A stretch of DNA of 64,000 nt from Colocasia esculenta (taxonomy: Eukaryota; Streptophyta; Magnoliopsida; Alismatales; Araceae). Where the stretch lies: the NCBI GenBank assembly GCA_014218235.1, contig CM024755.1, forward strand, positions 166,277,941-166,341,940, given 5' to 3'. The notes beneath the pieces are model-generated. The model saw only the letters and a list, made by a program, of their open reading frames with translations, searched no databases and was not told the DNA's origin. The position numbers and the translations under genes were made by a program. Shown in pieces: positions 30,191 to 41,785 of the stretch. Each line of letters opens with the position of its first letter. Within the stretch, counting starts at the first letter, position 1.

Positions 30191-32721
30191 AGTGCCAACC
30201 GTCGGGTACCAATCGTTAGACATTTGAATATCAAGTGTTGAACATCGGATGTTAGGTATTAATTGTTGTTATCAATTAACAATCATCTATCGCCGCTTTA
30301 AAGACGATAGTTGGCAGTGTAGAGAAGACACTAGGAATGAAAACAAAAGCTGCAATTTCGTTTATAAAAAATTTATATGAAAAAAATTAAAAAAAATAAT
30401 TTACAAAGTCTTATTAAAAATGTCATAATCTATGAATTTTAAGTTAAAAAATTATAAATTAACTTTTCAAGAGTACTAAATAGATCATTGTATAAAATTT
30501 TTCCTAACATTGTTTTCTTACGTAAGAATTTATGCTGAAACAAACGAACCCGAAATCTTTAACGGATTGGACCAGAGAAGCAAGATTCCCCTCTCTATAA
30601 ATCTTTCTTTTTCCCCGCTTTATTTTTTTTTATGGTCAAAAAGATCTATCACAATTTCAATTCATTTGGATAAGAGTATTGCTTGGTACCCCACTCGGCC
30701 GGCCGGGTATTAATTATTAAAGCAATACTCTTTGGATAATAGTAATAGACTTGTCACTTAATCCAATATTTACCACACAAAAAAAGTTAATACGCGAAAC
30801 ACGGACTAATAGAGAGAGCATTTGTGTGTGTGTGTTGGGGACAAACTCTTTACGGTTAGTGGGCAGTCCAACTGCTTCTATTGTCGTTTCTATTAGCAAC
30901 ACATTGATAAGAGGAGTGTTTCAGTACCACAATTTTTGGTTGCACGTTCTTTTCACTCTTCAATTGAAAGTTACATGACGGGAAAAAAAAATTGATATTT
31001 CTAAACTAGAAAATATTAAATTTATATCTTACTTAACTGATATTAAATTGGACGGTCAAAACGAAAGTGGCAAATAAATGACGAAAAAAAAAAGAAGTGG
31101 CACCGCAACATCTCTTTTCTCCCCTCTAATACTAACGATATCTCAAGTTGAGCTCTGTTTACAGCTCTCCTATAAACATCAAAAGACAACAACATGATGG
31201 GGACATCATCTAACGGACACATAGAACGAGAGATACTTGTTGCATTATCCAAATGTATTTGGAAATATGTTTTTGATCTATAGTTAGATAAACACAATGT
31301 GCCATAAATATATTGGCCAATGAAAAAAGAAGAAATTAGATTTCCAATTACATTTGGAAAGCCCAATAAATATTTAGACAAATTAATTAAAATATTTGAC
31401 TTATTTTTAGTCTCTAATAATATTGTAACTTATTATAGTAAATGTTATCTTCTGTTTACAGTATACGTTAAATCCTGTTACAATAAAAACTCTTCTAATA
31501 TAATAAGAGACTATTAATTAATTTGTCCTAAATACTTCTCAACGGCAAACTGTCTTATCCTTAGCAGCCATCTCATCCTTTAATCAAATCGTTCATTGTT
31601 GCTATTTCTTCCTATGTGCCTCGTATATGTTGACCTCTCTATAATATTATTATAGAGTTTGGTCCACATAGGCCTGGTAAGGATTCTTTCAATTCCTACA
31701 CCTGGCTTGCAAGACTTATATGATATAACGTTAAGGGCTCAATTATTGGTATCATCATCATCATCAATTCCCCCCTGAAATCTTATCGGTATCATCATCA
31801 TCATCAATTCCCCCCTGAAATCTTATCATCTGTCTGTACACAGACATGGGGGTAATTTTGATATCCGCAACTTACATTTCCACTTTATGGTTAAGAAAAA
31901 AAAACTTGTTCTCCACTTCCCAAAACAGCCTATAGTATACATAGTTAGGCAGTACCATCATCTCCCTTTCACAAGGCAGATCCAAGTCCTTTATTACAAG
32001 GCAAAGGAGCTCAGTTGTTCGTCACAAGGTTCAAGTTGGAATCGGAGAGTAGTTGTTACTATTTCCTTTTGGTTTGCAAGGCATTACCTAGCTAGCAGCT
32101 ATCATGGCGACCGGATTGCTCACCTGTGCTCCTTTTCTAGCATAATCTCATAAATTTTAATCTTCAATAATTTAATGTTTCTCCCTTTTAACTAAGTTCC
32201 AAATTTATCTTCCAAGTTGTGGAATGTGGGCGTGAAATAAAAATGGATGAAAAATTGGGGCTCTTTATAACATAAAAATACAGTTTTGATCAACAACAAG
32301 AAGCACAAATAACAAGCAGCAGCTTGAAAATTCACAGGGAGGTCAAATGGTTGGACGGCATACAGAGAGCAAGCACTCCAGTGACGGGTGGTGGCATGGT
32401 AGGACATTGGGCTTCCTGCTAATTTCAAACTAAGAAAAGATAGATTAAACAAAGAGAATCCTGGTGGGGATTACCACACAGATCAAGAATGGAGAAGAGG
32501 AAGCAGCAAGATTCGATAATAGAGACCACCTAAGCCCCCCATATTCCTCTAAATCTGTATACTTGGGAGTTTCGCTTCAATTTCTCATATCTATCTATAG
32601 CTTCTCAGCTCCCAGAGCAAACACCCTAACCGATCCAAGTAATATGTAGTCCATGCGAGAGAGATGAATGCATAAAATCTAGGAGAAGAGAGCGAAGATA
32701 GAAGTCGGGTAGAACACGAGC
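30191..32721. other. A/T-rich intergenic DNA
   Basis: No gene I can support. Contains a 61-bp hairpin (arms 30672-30684 and 30720-30732, 13 bp perfect, AAGAGTATTGCTT) around a CGGCCGGCCG palindrome, and a 40-bp exact tandem duplication at 31748-31827. The 3' end is the presumed 3' UTR of the gene at 32722. Confidence 0.55.
31748..31827. repeat. Exact 40-bp tandem duplication
   Basis: The unit begins GGTATCATCATCATCATCAA and ends TCTTATC; it occurs twice head to tail (31748-31787, 31788-31827) with no differences. Confidence 0.9.
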
Positions 32722-33186
32722 CTAGGGCGGCGAGGAATGCCCCTTGGTGGCGCTGCTGACGGCCCCCCACAGCTTCCCGAGCGCGCCGACCACATGGGGG
32801 AGGGCGCCCCGGATGCCCTGCAGCGCGGCGCCGGCGGTGACCCCGATGGCGAAGGACTCCGGGTAGCCCGGCTTGGAATCGAGCTTCATCTCGAGGATGG
32901 CGAGGCGGGTGTTGGCGTTGTCGAGCTTGCGGCCGGTGTCGGCCATGAACCGGTCCTTGCGGCCCCGCCCGGAGGCCACCGTCCGGTAGAGTACGGTCTG
33001 GAGCTCCCGGATGACGCGCAGCGAGGCCTCCCTCGAGTCCAGCCCCTGCGCCTCGTAGTGGGCCACCAGCTCCTCTGGTGTCGGTGGCGAGGGCTTCCGG
33101 GACGCCCCCGCCTTGCCGTCGCCGCTCCCGGAGGGGAGCGGCTGCGGCAGCGGGGAGGGGAGACCGGGGGCCGCTGGGGGATCCAT
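32722..33186 (-). CDS. Conserved plant protein of unknown function, 154 aa
   Basis: Single open frame with ATG at 33186 and TAA/TGA-type stop at 32722. Pro-rich N-terminus (about 1-35); a charged helical middle (PTPEELVAHYEAQGLDSREASLRVIRELQ, then GRGRKDRFMADTGRKLDNANTRLAILEMKLDSKPGYPES); and a Gly/Ala-rich hydrophobic C-terminus (AIGVTAGAALQGI, VVGALGKLWGAVSS) that could contact a membrane. I recognise this as resembling a family of short uncharacterised plant proteins but cannot name a function. The 5' UTR carries a telo-box-like CTAGGGTTTTT (minus strand, about 33205-33215) and TTC repeats, typical of housekeeping plant genes. GC-rich codon use contrasts with the A/T-rich flanks. Confidence 0.8.
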   Translation of the reverse strand: MDPPAAPGLPSPLPQPLPSGSGDGKAGASRKPSPPTPEELVAHYEAQGLDSREASLRVIRELQTVLYRTVASGRGRKDRFMADTGRKLDNANTRLAILEMKLDSKPGYPESFAIGVTAGAALQGIRGALPHVVGALGKLWGAVSSATKGHSSPP

Positions 33187-33984
33187 ATTTCTAGAAAGAG
33201 AAGAAAAACCCTAGAGCGAGAAAGTGTGTGTATGCGTGTGTGTGCGCGCGCTCGCGCGTTCGCGCCTGATTGGGAAGAAGAAGAAGAAGAAGAGGAGGAG
33301 ATAGCGAGGAGGCGACGAAGACGAAGGGGGGAAAAGAAAAAGAGCGCGGTGGAAAAATGGTTAATTCAGAGTTTTTGATTTTAACAGTATATACACACTT
33401 ATCTTACGGATATAAAATATTTTCAGATATTTTACCAGAAGTTAAGGATATGCTCCAAATATTTCATCACTGTCATTTTTAGCATGACTATACATAAATA
33501 AAAAAAAGTTATATTCTTGAAGTCTATGAGGGTAAGTTACAGTTCACGATATTTTATACCTATAATAGTGGTATATGTATAAATATTAATATGAAAAGAT
33601 ATTTATGTAATTAATTTTTTAAGAGAACTATATATATATATAAGTTAACAAAAATAAAGTTCAAAAAAAGTGAGAAGGAAGGAAGAACTGGAGATGAAGG
33701 CAAGCGGATTCCCGAAATTACGGCCGTCTGATCAGATCGTGATGGGATTCGTGACGTACAAACGATATCCACCGTATGATGGGTAGACTTCGATCGGGCA
33801 GGCCCAGCGTGTAATGTCCACCACGAGTGTTGAGGCGTGGAGGGTCTTCTTCGCACTCCGGCAAGAAAAGGCTTAAAGGCCCATTCTTTTTGGGACCCAC
33901 TGGGCCAGAAAAGATGGTGGGAGGAACAGAGTTGTTTCTTGTCATGTGTGATGCATCGTGAGGCAAATAAGAGAAGAGAAAATT

Positions 33985-34378
33985 TTACTGCACTTGAGGA
34001 AGTATAATAAGTGCAATTCATATAGAATTACAGTTTATGTGACGTTTTGTTGGATGCCACGTAATTTTTTTTTCTTAAAATTTAACCTTTCTATTTTGGA
34101 GCTCAACCCCTCTATTTTGAAAACCAACGTCTTTATTTTGGAGTTTAAAACTTTCTATTTTAGAGTCTAAAAAATAGTTTGACTCCAAAATAAAAGGCAA
34201 GTTAAGCTCTAAAATAAAAAGTTAGGCTCTAAAATAAAAAAGTTGAGCTCCAAAATAGACGGGTTGAGCTCCAAATAGAAAGACTAAATTTCAAAAGAAA
34301 AAAAAACATGTGGCGTCCAACAAGACGCCACATGAGCTGCAATCCTATGTGAATTGTATTTACTGCACTTCAGTAAAT
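33985..34378. mobile_element. Fold-back MITE, about 0.39 kb
   Basis: The two halves are imperfect inverted repeats: TACTGCACTT...GTGCAATTCATAT...TTGTTGGATGCCACGT on the left and the reverse complement of ACATGTGGCGTCCAACAAG...GTGAATTGTATTTACTG on the right. The interior is 8-9 copies of a TCTATTTTGGAGCTCAAC-like word, forward in the left half and inverted in the right. No coding capacity. The superfamily and exact target-site duplication are not clear. Confidence 0.65.
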
Positions 34379-34565
34379 CTTTCCCATAAGAGAAATATTT
34401 TGCGTCAAACTATGAGAGCAAGTGAGAGGGGATCCACTTCTAATATGATAACAGGGTTCACATATTCACACCCTCTTACGTCTACAGATGCAAGTGACCG
34501 AACACAAAATATTTCTTGACAAACAAAGGGCTCCTCATCCCTACGATCCCACATAAGAACAATAT

Positions 34566-34802
34566 GTGTGCACTTGGAATTTTCTCAATTATGATGAGAG
34601 TTTACATTGTCGGCGATGTCCTTCACGAGGAGCCCCGTCCGTAACATCTGGAATTAAGCTGTTGGTTCCGACCGCATTTGTCACCACGCCTGTCTCTATT
34701 TTTTATGATTCAATTCATGACCATGTAGAGACAGAAGATACTCATATTTGGCTCTTTCTGATGAAAGTAGCTAAAGAAAATGTGAAGTTGAAGCAGATTT
34801 GA
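34566..34802 (+). pseudogene. Possible RanBP2-type zinc-finger gene fragment
   Basis: The residues C-T-W-N-F-L-N-Y-D-E-S-L-H-C-R-R-C resemble half of a RanBP2-type zinc finger (W-x-C-x2-C-x3-N-x6-C-x2-C), but the second Cys of the first pair is Trp. No other exon is evident nearby. Open for 78 codons. Could be chance. Confidence 0.25.
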
Positions 34803-35011
34803 TGGGGGCTAAATTTAATGTCTAGCAAATTCCTATAACTGGGCTAATAATATTCCCCACTATGTTTGGTATTGGGATAGATTGGGGTTAACCTCACTCT
34901 ATCACCAGTCTATCTCCCCAGTCTATCCAAGGAGAAACATGGAATATAAATTAGCAGAAAGTATTTAAACCCATTTCTTAGCATCATAAGAATCAAACCA
35001 AGGAAGGTGGC

Positions 35012-35735
35012 TGTGGTGGTATGATCCTGTTTGGGCCTGAGCCAAACGGGCCTCCACTAGGAAGAATAGGGAAGACGATCGCTGGTGAGGACGAAGACTT
35101 GCAAAACCAGAAGAGGAGCAGTGGGGCCCGGTGAAGACCGGGGAAACCCTCCGATGCCTAAGTCAGTGGAGAACTTGCGAGGCAGGGGGTTTCGGAGTAT
35201 GAGAGCGTGTTCGCGTGAGGAAGAGAACGTACCGCTGCATGGTACTATACTTGTGCTTTTATAGACGTCGGTGTCAAAGCCAACGTGCGTAACGTTGGTG
35301 GATCGTGTCTGAAAAGGCGCCTTGATGGGCGCACATAACAGGGGGTTATGCACTCAGGTGACCGTTGGGATTTCAGGCGGATCGTGCCTCTTGATGATGG
35401 AGCGCGTGACCTGGGGCGGTTATAACCGCAGCGTAAGCCGGGGAGTCAGCTCGGTGGCCCCTGGTGACACCTTCCGAGCAGATGACCCACGCGAGGGGTC
35501 GAACGAGCTATTCGGCGACATCCAGGGGTATTCCGAGCAGCGAGGTTGAGGTCCGTGCTCGGAAGCTGCCTGCTGACGAGCTCGGCAGTCCTTTCGGAAG
35601 GATGACCAGCGCATGGGTCTCCTTTCACCTCCTCCGTACGAAGGCGCGGGCTCGCACGAGGAGGCCACTACCGGATGGGACGGAGTTAATGGGCCTTGAC
35701 ATGATGGGCTTAGGTGACGGAAAATAGCCACCACA
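35012..35735 (-). repeat. Solo LTR (724 bp) with 5-bp TSD
   Basis: Begins TGTGGTGG and ends CCACCACA (8-bp terminal inverted repeat) and is flanked on both sides by gtggc (35007-35011 and 35736-35740). A TATAAAAG box on the minus strand near 35255-35262 favours minus orientation, leaving about 240 bp of R-U5. No internal retrotransposon sequence is present, so it is a solo LTR formed by LTR-LTR recombination. Confidence 0.85.
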
Positions 35736-35740
35736 GTGGC

Positions 35741-36025
35741 CTTTGGATTTCGAGATGTCTTATGGGGTGGGGGGAGGAGGGGGAGGGTGTGTTCTAGGGA
35801 CCCCCCACCTCAGAGGACCACTTTATCCCCGGTTTGTTCTAAATACTAAACATGCCTTTAAATTCTCCTCTTCCGAGAAGAATAACAGAGCGACAAATAT
35901 GGGTTCCCTTGCGACTGATGACACTTGTATAATTAAACAGCAATTTCATGAGATGTCAAAAGGTGTGACAGATGGGAGATGGGTTACAAAAATGACAAAT
36001 AAATAAATAAAGTGCAACTGGTTCA
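35741..36025. other. Gene 3' flank
   Basis: G-rich stretch (about 35763-35790), then A/T-rich DNA leading into the 3' UTR of the DnaJ-type gene. No gene seen. Confidence 0.5.
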
Positions 36026-38199
36026 TCACATGACACCATCACCGTAGTCTGGGAAAGTGACACACTTGAAGACTTTACAGTTTGAGCACAGTATATATCC
36101 AATCTGCAGAGAAGAAAAATGCACAAGAAAAAGGTGTTTTGGCATTAAAATTTAGTATTGCGCAACACTGTACAAAAGCCAATGACAGGTAAAAGACTTT
36201 TTCTTATGTTTACATGCATTTTGTAGGCAAACTACTTACAGCTCTGCAAGAAGGACAGCGACGGTAGATCCGGTTATTCTCATTCTTCACATTAGTCTTC
36301 TGTCCTTTACAAAAGTCACAGAGCAACCACCCCCGGCCATTGCAGGGCTCACACATGATGCCCCAGTCCTTGTGTCAGAAAGAGAGAGAGAGAGTGAAAA
36401 CAAATGATGGAAAGGAGATTCGATATATAGCTGGTTCAAATCTTCAATACATAGTACATAAAGATGCTTAAAATTTTAATGTATCTCTTTTAAAAAGTAT
36501 TATCTCTTATTCGATATTTTGTCCTTTGTTCTTGAAAAGGATCCCCTTGAAAGAAGAGATATACGTCTTGTTTATAAGTATATACTTATTTTCACTTTAT
36601 ATCTCCGATGTGGAACTAAACTATGTCTCTAGATAGCCCCCTCTAATGAGAATAAAGGTGTGTGGATCTTGTCGTGACAAGACGTTCGAGCAAGATCCAT
36701 GACCACTTGTTTAATTTTTTAACGTCAGACACATAAAATTTCAGTGTGCCCCTCCCAAAAATATTGTCTCCTATTCGAGATTTTATCATTTTCTTGAAAA
36801 TTGACCTCTTGAGAGAAGAGAACATATATTGCTTATAACTACATATTTATTTTCACTTATCTCTGATGTCAGATTAAACTATGTCTCTATAGTACCAGTC
36901 AAGTGAAGAGGATCTGGGGAGAATGAGAGAGTGGAATCAAATAAATGCTCTCCACCTCATCCAGAATATCAACCAATGCAAAGTTGTTTGGTGAAAACAT
37001 ATGAGAAATGAAATGCTTAGTTTAAAAAGTCCCCGATTTTGCTTTCCCAACATATGGAATACACTGCGTTTTACAACATTATCCAGCAATTTGTGACACA
37101 TCAAACCACCTGTAAGACAATGATAGCTGTAAGCCAATTATCTCAGGGTTGTATCTGCAAGAGTGGAAATCCACAGGCATAGCGACCTATGCGAGACTTG
37201 AACGAGCAGAGAGCACTTGAAGTGTGTGTTTTGCAGTGTCTCACATCAAGTTAAATCAAAACGAACCCCACGAGAGTGTTTAGTTGTCTGTCTCAAACTT
37301 CATCGCAAACAAGCAGGCATTGGTTGCCCAATCTGCGGCTAAATGCCATTAATTTGGAGAGCCCAAGTCCCTAGACATTTGCCTTAGGTTTCCCTGACTT
37401 TTCCGCCACGAAGCTCATTTGCTCGACCTACTCATTTCTGTAAGCAGCTGTTTCCTCTTGTAGGATTCCAACCTTTGCTTGCAGAAAATGTAGGTAATTG
37501 AACTTGGTCTAGCTTAGGAATCCAGAATAATAACTAGAGATCGATGCTGTGGACCAGCAGTTTCCCTGGGCCCGTGAAGCCAAAGATGCAAAATTTGCAA
37601 GCCAAAGTGTGTGCAGGGTAGGGTGGGTTCTCAATTTCCAAAAAGCTTGAATTCTTGTATTTGTCTGGATCCAGGATAGTATATGCGATTGCGCGCATAA
37701 TCTAGAAGGGGAGAAGAGGGAAGTGTGCTTGAAATGTATTCCATGTCTCAACAACAGACAGACACACACAAGCACACACAGGCAGCAAGACCCATCCCCC
37801 AACCAAGAGAAAAGAGACAAAGGTGTGTACTTGAGGTGTGGATATAAACAAGGAACTAACGGGAACTATGACAGGATTTAGAAACATATATACATATATT
37901 ATGCATATAGCACATGGATGCATGCTAATTCGAGAACTCACCTCATCCTCGACAACCTGCTGCTGTTGCTGCTCTCGGCTCTGGGACTGCTGCTGCAGCG
38001 GAGCACCACAATGAGCTCGCAGCCCCACAGTTCGATCCTTCTTCTTTCTTATCCCCCCCTCCCCCTCCTGATCCCAAATCCGTTCCGGCGGCCGGGGCCA
38101 TGGCCTCGACAGGCAGGCCGGCGGACGTGACGACGGGGAAGCCGGCAGAAGATGGTGGTAGGCATCGAGGAGTTTCGCCTGGCTTGAACCCGCCACCAT
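36026..38199 (-). CDS. DnaJ-type cysteine-rich (zinc-finger) domain protein, 3 exons
   Basis: Exons 38199-37942 (86 codons), 36368-36240 (43 codons) and 36103-36026, all phase 0 with GT-AG borders; about 154 aa. Exon 1 is Arg/Ser/Pro-rich with a Gln run, plausibly an organelle targeting leader. Exons 2-3 hold four Cys pairs: CEPCNGRG, CDFCKGQ, CPSC and CSNCKVFKC. This is the DnaJ/Hsp40 cysteine-rich fold seen in small plastid proteins such as the BSD2 and ORANGE-like groups, here without a J domain. Likely a plastid zinc-binding chaperone-like protein; the substrate is unknown. Intron 1 (36369-37941) is long and repeat-containing. The start ATG is chosen because the frame is open from it to the donor; other frames in exon 1 are also open, so the N-terminus is less certain. 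Confidence 0.82.
36481..36900. repeat. Diverged direct duplication inside the intron
   Basis: Segments 36481-36640 and about 36757-36900 share order and words (ATTGTCTCnTATTCGAnATTTT, GAGAGAAGAGA, ATTTTCACTTATCTCTGATGT, TAAACTATGTCTCTA). Probably an old mobile-element fragment. Confidence 0.55.
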
Positions 38200-38257
38200 T
38201 ATACTTCCAACCGGGGAAGCAGGCAGGCAGAGGAGGGGCTACAGTGGTGCCGCCCTC

Positions 38258-38302
38258 TCTCTCTCTCTCTCTATCTGCAGCGGGTGGTATCGGGGAGAGG
38301 CG

Positions 38303-38339
<37 letters not shown>

Positions 38340-38346
38340 CGCGCCT
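38258..38346. repeat. CT and CT-CG compound microsatellite
   Basis: (CT)n at about 38258-38273 and (CT)n(CG)n at about 38305-38345, in the 0.67-kb interval between the two divergent start codons at 38199 and 38868. Confidence 0.85.
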
Positions 38347-38867
38347 CCGGTCCAAGGGATAGAAAGTGGAAGTGGGCCGGCCTGTGAACCGCCCGGCCCA
38401 GCTCGCCAAAATCGACTCTGAATACTATAAAGTGGTTTGGGCTGGACTTGCATGGCGAACTCTGATGCCCTGCTGCCCATGTAACCATGTACACCATTCT
38501 GGGCCTCAAGCCTGGACCGTCTTGGGATCTACTGTTCAGCGCCTGCAACCGTGTCACGGGTAAGACCGAGACGAGATGGATGCCCACTTGCACACCTGGA
38601 TCCACACTGCAAATTTATCTTGTTTGATAACTCTTAATACATGTCTATTGTCTAAAATAATCAGACATTATATTTGTAGACTGTTTGATAAAATCTCTTA
38701 ATAAATATCTGAAAATATATCTGCTATCTTAAACTACCTCTTAAAAAAAAGTGAAGAGTAGGACACTTTATATTGTTCAGATCGAGACCTCCCATCGCAA
38801 ATCTGGAGTGAGAAAGCGGAAGAAAGAGCAGGAGAGAGAGAGGTCTGTGAAATCGCGGGGAGCGGCC

Positions 38868-39269
38868 ATGAAGCCGGGGGTGATGCTGTCGGGAGGCGGC
38901 GATGATCGGAGCCTAGAGGCGCAGATGGAGCGGCAGATGGGTGGGTGCATGGCCGGGTTCCTCCAGATGTTCGATAGGCACCAGATCCTCGCCGGGCGCC
39001 GCGGCGTCTACACCAGATCCAGTCCAGTTCTGCTGCAGGCGAAGGAGGCGTCGGTGGAGATTCGGCCGCCGGAGCCGGAGCCGTGTTGGAGATTCCCCGC
39101 GAGCCCCCCCATCTCCGACCATTCCTACCAGTCCGCTGCCCTCCACTCCGACAATGCGTACCTTGCCTCCATCTCCTCCATTGCTCCCTGGGACAAATCC
39201 CTTTTATGTTTCATTCTTTTGAACGCTATCAGGAAGAGCCAGTATGAGCTGCATTTGTTCGTACGCTAA
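38868..39269 (+). CDS. LONGIFOLIA/TRM-like protein, N-terminal part
   Basis: ATG at 38868 in a good context (GCGGCCATGAAG). Residues about 17-50 (LEAQMERQMGGCMAGFLQMFDRHQILAGRRG) match the conserved start of LONGIFOLIA / TRM (DUF3741-type) plant proteins, which localise to microtubules and influence organ elongation. After about residue 100 the sequence no longer looks like the family. A full gene would be several times longer, and I see no further exon before E3 at 40810. Either the first exon's donor lies before 39200 and the rest was lost, or this is a truncated copy. It runs divergently from the DnaJ-type gene. Confidence 0.55.
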   Translation: MKPGVMLSGGGDDRSLEAQMERQMGGCMAGFLQMFDRHQILAGRRGVYTRSSPVLLQAKEASVEIRPPEPEPCWRFPASPPISDHSYQSAALHSDNAYLASISSIAPWDKSLLCFILLNAIRKSQYELHLFVR

Positions 39270-40804
39270 CAAACACAGTGCCCAGAATCCTTCGTGTATG
39301 GTCAGGACTCCTGGAGTATCCAATCCCATCGCTTCGCTTGCATCTTTGTCTCTGTATCAGGTCGACCAGCAGAGTAATTTTGCCAGTGGATATTTTTTTA
39401 TAATGATATAAATACTTTGGATTAGGAATCCTTCTCCGTCATGTGGTCTTGGGAAGAGATCCAAGAGTAACATCTCAAAGAAACTAATGAATAGAAACAA
39501 CACCTTGATTTTAGGAACTGTTCCACATCCCACATCAATGTAGAACATACGCATCATTAAACATTGATAGCAAACACATTTTAATGATACAAATGCTAGA
39601 GCATACATGATCAGGGGCATGATTTGTTTGCAGTTGTGAGACAGGTTCTTTATCTGCAAACCAAGTTATTTTGCCATGTTCATGTGAAATTATCTGAACA
39701 GGAAGTAAATTAGAAGAACCATGTGGATCCCCAAGAGCCCTGCTCACTACAGCAGCCTCACCAGGCCCGGCGACCACCATCGCTATATTGAGATTTATAT
39801 GTAATTATAAGATATATTTAAGTATGTAGGGGTGTTTATATAATATATAAAAATTAGAGACTTATATGTAATTATAAGATAGTTGAGAGAGATATATATA
39901 AAATTATGAAAAATAAAAAATAAATTTAAACATATTCTTAAAGATATTTATGTAAAATAATATATTAATTTAGATGTCATTTAAGTTGGTCTTCAAACAA
40001 CTCTGAATAGAAGTCTAGTATATTTGAAGTACTTATTAAATTACAGATTTAGACAATAGATAACAAATTAGATTTTAGACATTTTAAATAAGTGTTATCA
40101 AACACCACCTTAACCCCCAAAAAATTCGAAAACTGCAAGCAATTAAAGTGGGCGCCAAAATGTTTGCAAGACGAGAAAGACTTGCACCCTGCATAAAGTG
40201 CCCACTCTCTATTCATCCGTAGATATAAGTGAAGTGGATCTAACAATTTTTAATACACTACAAGATCCACCTTTTTATGTCTGTAGACGTGCAGGGGTTG
40301 GCGCTGCACGCGGATATCAAGTCAAGCTGTTGCAAAACACTCAATCGCACTCCTTCAGCAGTACACAAGTTCTACGATTGCAAGACCAAATTCCATGCAT
40401 CCTTTTCAAATTCCATGCATCCTTTTCATGGATGGATATGGATATTCCTGTGAGTATGATGGATCCCATGGTGCACTTATTGGTTGGGAGATTAGTTATG
40501 GTTTTTTGGATTAGAGTTCAAACAATACCTTGGTTTTGGTTGTGTGTGTGTTGTGTTTTGTCCCACATTAGATATCTAATAAAGTTGGAAGGCCTTACAT
40601 CTGAGATCCTTTCTTTCTTACTAGATGATTTAGGGGACCTTACATACACACGCGAGCCGAGTCGCAATCAAGCAGTTTGAGGGGGCTAGAGTCGGAAACC
40701 ATTTAAAAATGGGGCGCAACGCATATGATTATCACGCGTAGGGGGAGGGGAGGGGAGGGGGGGAGGATGATGCAAATCCCTAGCCTGGAGGCCTCGCGCA
40801 CATC
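39270..40804. other. Intergenic DNA without recognisable gene
   Basis: A/T-rich. Segments near 38620-38740 and 39950-40110 share GTTTGATAA and TCTATTGTCTAAA words, suggesting related MITE fragments. A TCCCACATTAGATATCTAATAAAG-type stretch near 40560 looks LTR-like. A G-rich tract lies at 40740-40765. No gene supported. Confidence 0.45.
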
Positions 40805-40809
40805 CATTA

Positions 40810-41785
40810 TGTTGTAAAAATAATGTGGAGTATGGCACAATCATGGTAAAAATCGGATACACACATATGCATGCAGAATCATAGCAAACATGTATATGGA
40901 AATAGTCCAAATAACAACAACCAAAAAGAAAAATACATGAGACGGATTGCGGTAATGAACATGCTTAAATAAGGCAGAAACGTATGCAGTAGAAGCGTCT
41001 CCAAGGAAACTCCCCTTAGAGAAGATATCGCCCCCACAGGAGTAGTGCGTGGGGTAAGGCGATCTCCTCCCAGGATACAACTACCACCACGAAATTAAGA
41101 ATCGCATCTATCTTAATTTCGTTAACAATGCTACACTAAACCTAATCCTCGTCTGAGTAAATGGAAATCGGGAACAGAGAACATGCACCGGTCACCGGCG
41201 GAAAACGATGCAACGGCGAAGACCAAAGGCGCTGTCGGCGATGTCGGAGCAGAGCAGTGCAGTCGCCAGAAGGGAACAAGAGAGAGAGAGAGCGGACGGT
41301 GAGCGGTTCCTCTGCAAGAGTCGAAAAGACGCTTTCTGTGTCAGGTAACCGTGATTAGGAAATCTAATCACTATATCAAGCGCCTAACGCCTGCGCAGAT
41401 CAAAACAATGGGCCGATTCAAAGAACGGGCCTAAAACAGCTCCAATCTCCCCAAGAAAGGCCCAAAACGTAAAAAGATGAAGTAAAAAGGTGTCAAGTCA
41501 AGCCGGCTGGACCGCATCATCACACGCGCGCCCGCGCAGCCCATCCTGGCCCGGCGGCGCGCGTGTGTGATATGGTCTAGCATAACCCCACCCTTGTCTA
41601 TAAGACATAGTCTCATAGACTCTAGGGGTTATGAAGCCCTTAACTCCTTAGGGGTATCCCATGTGGGACTAAAGACCCCACACATAAGGACAACATAGCA
41701 CAACTTTTGAGGTACATTTTACTTTATCTACCTTGAGTTTTACCTTTCTTTTATATTGCCCCTTTTACACCCTTTATATCCAACA
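40810..41785 (-). repeat. E3 3' LTR
   Basis: 976 bp, matches 46729-47706. The adjacent purine tract on the minus strand (GTGGGGGAA, 41786-41798) is the PPT. Confidence 0.9.

Noticed and set aside
30672..30732. A MITE or small RNA gene at the 13-bp hairpin
   Set aside because: Only 61 bp with no target duplication; kept as a hairpin note, not as an element.
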